From NCBI GenBank assembly GCA_963759055.1, contig CAVWYD010000034.1, forward strand, positions 169,490 to 233,489: a DNA stretch of 64,000 nt, in the 5' to 3' direction. A model generated the notes under the pieces. That model saw only the letters and a list, made by a program, of their open reading frames with translations, did no database searches and was not told where the DNA came from. This stretch comes from Thiosocius sp963759055 (GTDB taxonomy: Bacteria > Pseudomonadota > Gammaproteobacteria > Chromatiales > Chromatiaceae). The position numbers and the translations under genes were made by a program. The number at the start of each line of letters is the position of its first letter. Position 1 is the stretch's first letter. Below are positions 61,956-64,000 of this stretch, piece after piece.

Positions 61956-62951
61956 ATGATAACTGTTATTGCAAATCTGAAGGGTGGAACCGGCAAGAGT
62001 ACGGTGACTTTCAACCTGGCGGTATGGCTGTGCTCGAGGGGGATTGAACTGACGGTGATCGATCTCGATCCTCAAAGGACTTTGACGGATGTGGCCGCTT
62101 TGCGGCTGGAAGAGAGAGTTGAGCCCCCCATCCATGTGCAGTCCGGGCCTTTCTCCAGCATAAGTCTGCCGACGGATACCGATGAGACACTAATCGATGT
62201 AGGAACCGCTGACCTTGATTCGTTTAAGCAGGCCCTCGAGATTGCCGATCGTGTGCTGATCCCCGTCACACCTTCTCAGGCTGACGTATGGTCAACGCAG
62301 CGCTTCGTACAGTTCCTTCACAAGGTTACGGAAGGAAACCCGCCGGAATCCATCGGATTTATCAATCGTGCCGATATCAATCGGGCAATTCCGGCCTCCG
62401 ATGAGGCTGCCGCCGCCTTGACGTCGCTCCCCGGAGTTCGATTGGTACCGCAACGGCTCAGTGACCGCACGGTATTTCGCAACTCTTTCAGCGAAGGTCT
62501 GGCGGTTTTCGAATTGGAACCACGTAGTAGAGGAAGTCTCGAGCTTAAGGCGCTGGCGGAGGCGTTATTCAGTCAGAAAAGCCGCTCTGTTCATCGCCGT
62601 CCGCAAAAGGAAAAGGCTCCCCGTGCCGCGAACACTTCCAACCGAATTGAGGCGGAGACCGCCGCTGACGATCAGACCGTTACGCCAAGGGTTGAATATG
62701 ACCTCGACGAATCGAGGGCGCCCACTGGGGAAGTTCGAGATCTGGGAGAGGACATCGGGGAAAAAAAGAAGAAACACGGGGCAAAGGAAGGCAAGAAAGC
62801 CGGCAAAGGCGAGAAACGCAAGAATCGCAAGAAAGCGATGAAAGAAATTCGAGCCGGGAAGGGCGGGAAGGACAAGAAGGACAAGAAGGACAGGAAGGCC
62901 AAGAAGGGTAAAAAGCGCAAAAAGGGTAAAAAGGGGAAGAAGGGCTCTTAA
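61956..62951 (+). CDS. ParA/MinD-like ATPase with lysine-rich tail
   Basis: This 331-residue P-loop ATPase has the deviant Walker A KGGTGKST, VIDLDPQRT and a switch-like DVGTADLD. About 200 residues form the ATPase. The rest is a linker followed, from about 62757, by a tail of Lys, Gly, Asp and Arg repeats (KKDKKDRKAKKGKKRKKGKKGKK). ATG 61956 (MITVIANLKGG) is preferred; the earlier ATG 61908 lies inside a MITE. No parB partner is nearby. The tail suggests nonspecific DNA or RNA binding. The cargo is unknown. Confidence 0.85.
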   Translation: MITVIANLKGGTGKSTVTFNLAVWLCSRGIELTVIDLDPQRTLTDVAALRLEERVEPPIHVQSGPFSSISLPTDTDETLIDVGTADLDSFKQALEIADRVLIPVTPSQADVWSTQRFVQFLHKVTEGNPPESIGFINRADINRAIPASDEAAAALTSLPGVRLVPQRLSDRTVFRNSFSEGLAVFELEPRSRGSLELKALAEALFSQKSRSVHRRPQKEKAPRAANTSNRIEAETAADDQTVTPRVEYDLDESRAPTGEVRDLGEDIGEKKKKHGAKEGKKAGKGEKRKNRKKAMKEIRAGKGGKDKKDKKDRKAKKGKKRKKGKKGKKGS

Positions 62952-63200
62952 GCGGTGAAAGTGGACCTGATACACGGCAACCCGTTCAGCGGGTCGGCTG
63001 CAAGTGGTATGAATCCGGCTACGATGAGGACCAGGCCGATCTTCATGTCGACGCCATGCAGGGCCTCGTGGGCGAGTTTCTTTGTCCGATATGGCCAAAT
63101 TTATCAACGAATGGCTGACGGACAAATTATCACCTGGGCGGGTGGTGCTTTTCAGCGCTGCGATGTACCTTGAGGCTTCAGCCCGCCTGGGGGCGGTCTT
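62952..63200. other. Gap without a supported gene
   Basis: These 249 bases between the ParA-like gene and the HExxH gene contain short open frames only, none with protein-like composition that I would trust. Confidence 0.4.
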
Positions 63201-63902
63201 ATGCGCCTGAGTCCTTGTCTCTGTCTTGCTGCGTTGATTGGAATCAACGGGATCGTTGAGCCTGTCGCTGCGGGAGAGGACGATCAATCCACCTGTCCCA
63301 AGATACTCGTTGACGTCGGCTTCGAGTCCGAAAGAGATCGCGCCCTGGTATGCGCCGGGGCAGCCAAAGCTCGCGCATTCTTTCGGTCCTACGGAATCGG
63401 GTTGAAAAGACGGATCCGTTTACGGCTTCATCAGACCGAAATCGAAAATCGCGCTTTGCATATCGGTTTGTACGATGCGAAGAAGGACCAGATCGATCTG
63501 CTGACTTTCGAGCAGGCCAAGCGTCAAACTACCGGGGATTCGCTGTTCGGAATGCAAATGGATGAACCGCTCTATATGAGCGTCGTCGTCCATGAAATCG
63601 CCCATGCGATTGCAGGTCAGAATCTGGAGATCCGACCCAGGTCGTTGATTGCTCACGAGTACATTGCTTATGTAGCGCAGTTGTCCACGATGGAACCTGA
63701 AACGCGTTCGAAAATCTGCGAGCGATACAAATCGGCGGCGTTTGAAAGCGTCGGTGAAATGTCATCGGTTTATTATGCGTTGGACCCGAGCGGTTTCGGT
63801 GTGAAGGCTTTTCGGCATTATCAGGCTTTGGCTGATCCGGGAGCGTTCATACGGGATCTGCTGTCAGGCGCCATACAGCCGATGTCGTCGGACTTGGAAT
63901 GA
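63201..63902 (+). CDS. Secreted HExxH protein (DUF6639-like, zincin-type)
   Basis: This 233-residue exported protein has a signal peptide (RLSPCLCLAALIGINGIVEPVAAGE) and a zinc-metallopeptidase motif VVVHEIAHAIAGQNL, with a later conserved HEYIAYVAQL that could supply the third metal ligand. The order and spacing are those of small gluzincin-like proteins annotated DUF6639. Proteolysis has not been shown. It follows the ParA-like gene by 249 bases and may be unrelated to it. Confidence 0.75.
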   Translation: MRLSPCLCLAALIGINGIVEPVAAGEDDQSTCPKILVDVGFESERDRALVCAGAAKARAFFRSYGIGLKRRIRLRLHQTEIENRALHIGLYDAKKDQIDLLTFEQAKRQTTGDSLFGMQMDEPLYMSVVVHEIAHAIAGQNLEIRPRSLIAHEYIAYVAQLSTMEPETRSKICERYKSAAFESVGEMSSVYYALDPSGFGVKAFRHYQALADPGAFIRDLLSGAIQPMSSDLE

Positions 63903-64000
63903 TGGCGAACGATGGGGTAGAGAATTTTGAACAGGGCTAAAGCTTGATGCTCACCGACCGATCTTCATCAGGAGCCCCCGCTGATGTGTCAAAACCTATG

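Noticed and set aside
62565..63287. Minus-strand frame rich in Leu/Phe over the ParA tail
   Set aside because: Complement of the AAG/AAA lysine codons; the hydrophobic look is an artefact and there is no start or ribosome-binding site.

Overview
The window is a GC-rich chromosomal segment of a free-living proteobacterium, most likely a sulfur-oxidising, salt-tolerant gammaproteobacterium (Chromatiales-like). The taxon is inferred from gene content: a sulfide:quinone reductase-like flavoprotein, a fragment of a HiPIP gene, a sucrose-synthesis cluster, a CbrA-like symporter-kinase with its regulator, and ispG/uup housekeeping genes. No rRNA, tRNA or CRISPR array was seen.

Layout. 0-6.2 kb: a tightly overlapping operon (thermostable-hemolysin-family protein, AMP-dependent ligase, haem-oxygenase-like diiron protein, SDR) followed by a two-component system. 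6.2-16.4 kb: a minus-strand carboxylate-uptake block (small exported protein, DEDDh exonuclease, cNMP/CBS/DUF294 protein, Na+:solute symporter with DUF4212 partner, NtrC-like regulator, symporter-fused histidine kinase). A shared palindrome precedes both the symporter and the kinase operons. 16.5-27.1 kb: membrane protein plus RCK potassium channel, DUF302 protein, SQR, ispG, a frameshifted membrane protein, a GlcG/HbpS-like protein, an FNR-like regulator and the ABC-F protein Uup.

27.1-33.97 kb is the most unusual region: a decayed chromosomal integron. A broken integron-integrase gene lies on the minus strand, and pointing away from it is a run of small, AT-richer plus-strand genes separated by attC-like sites. 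The genes include two unknowns, DUF1330, a TfoX fragment, Tag glycosylase, haloacetate dehalogenase, GNAT, metallophosphoesterase and ecotin. A 243-bp MITE with perfect 19-bp inverted ends closes the region.

34-40 kb: a four-gene sucrose operon (sucrose-phosphate synthase, phosphatase, fructokinase, amylosucrase), probably for osmoprotection. 40.3-44.5 kb: a tungsten/molybdenum aldehyde:ferredoxin oxidoreductase operon with Fe-S, FAD and MoaD-like partners. 44.6-52 kb: single genes (methyltransferase, MsrA, class V aminotransferase, hemolysin III, GNAT) mixed with debris, including a junction between two 5'-truncated genes, then a low-GC pair (CorC/HlyC-like protein and a four-helix membrane protein). 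52.4-58.6 kb: RND efflux pair and a YihY/BrkB protein. 58.6-64 kb: sparse, with a HiPIP fragment, several unknown small proteins, a second MITE, a ParA-like ATPase with a very lysine-rich tail, and a secreted HExxH protein.

All family names come from reading motifs by eye; no database search was run.
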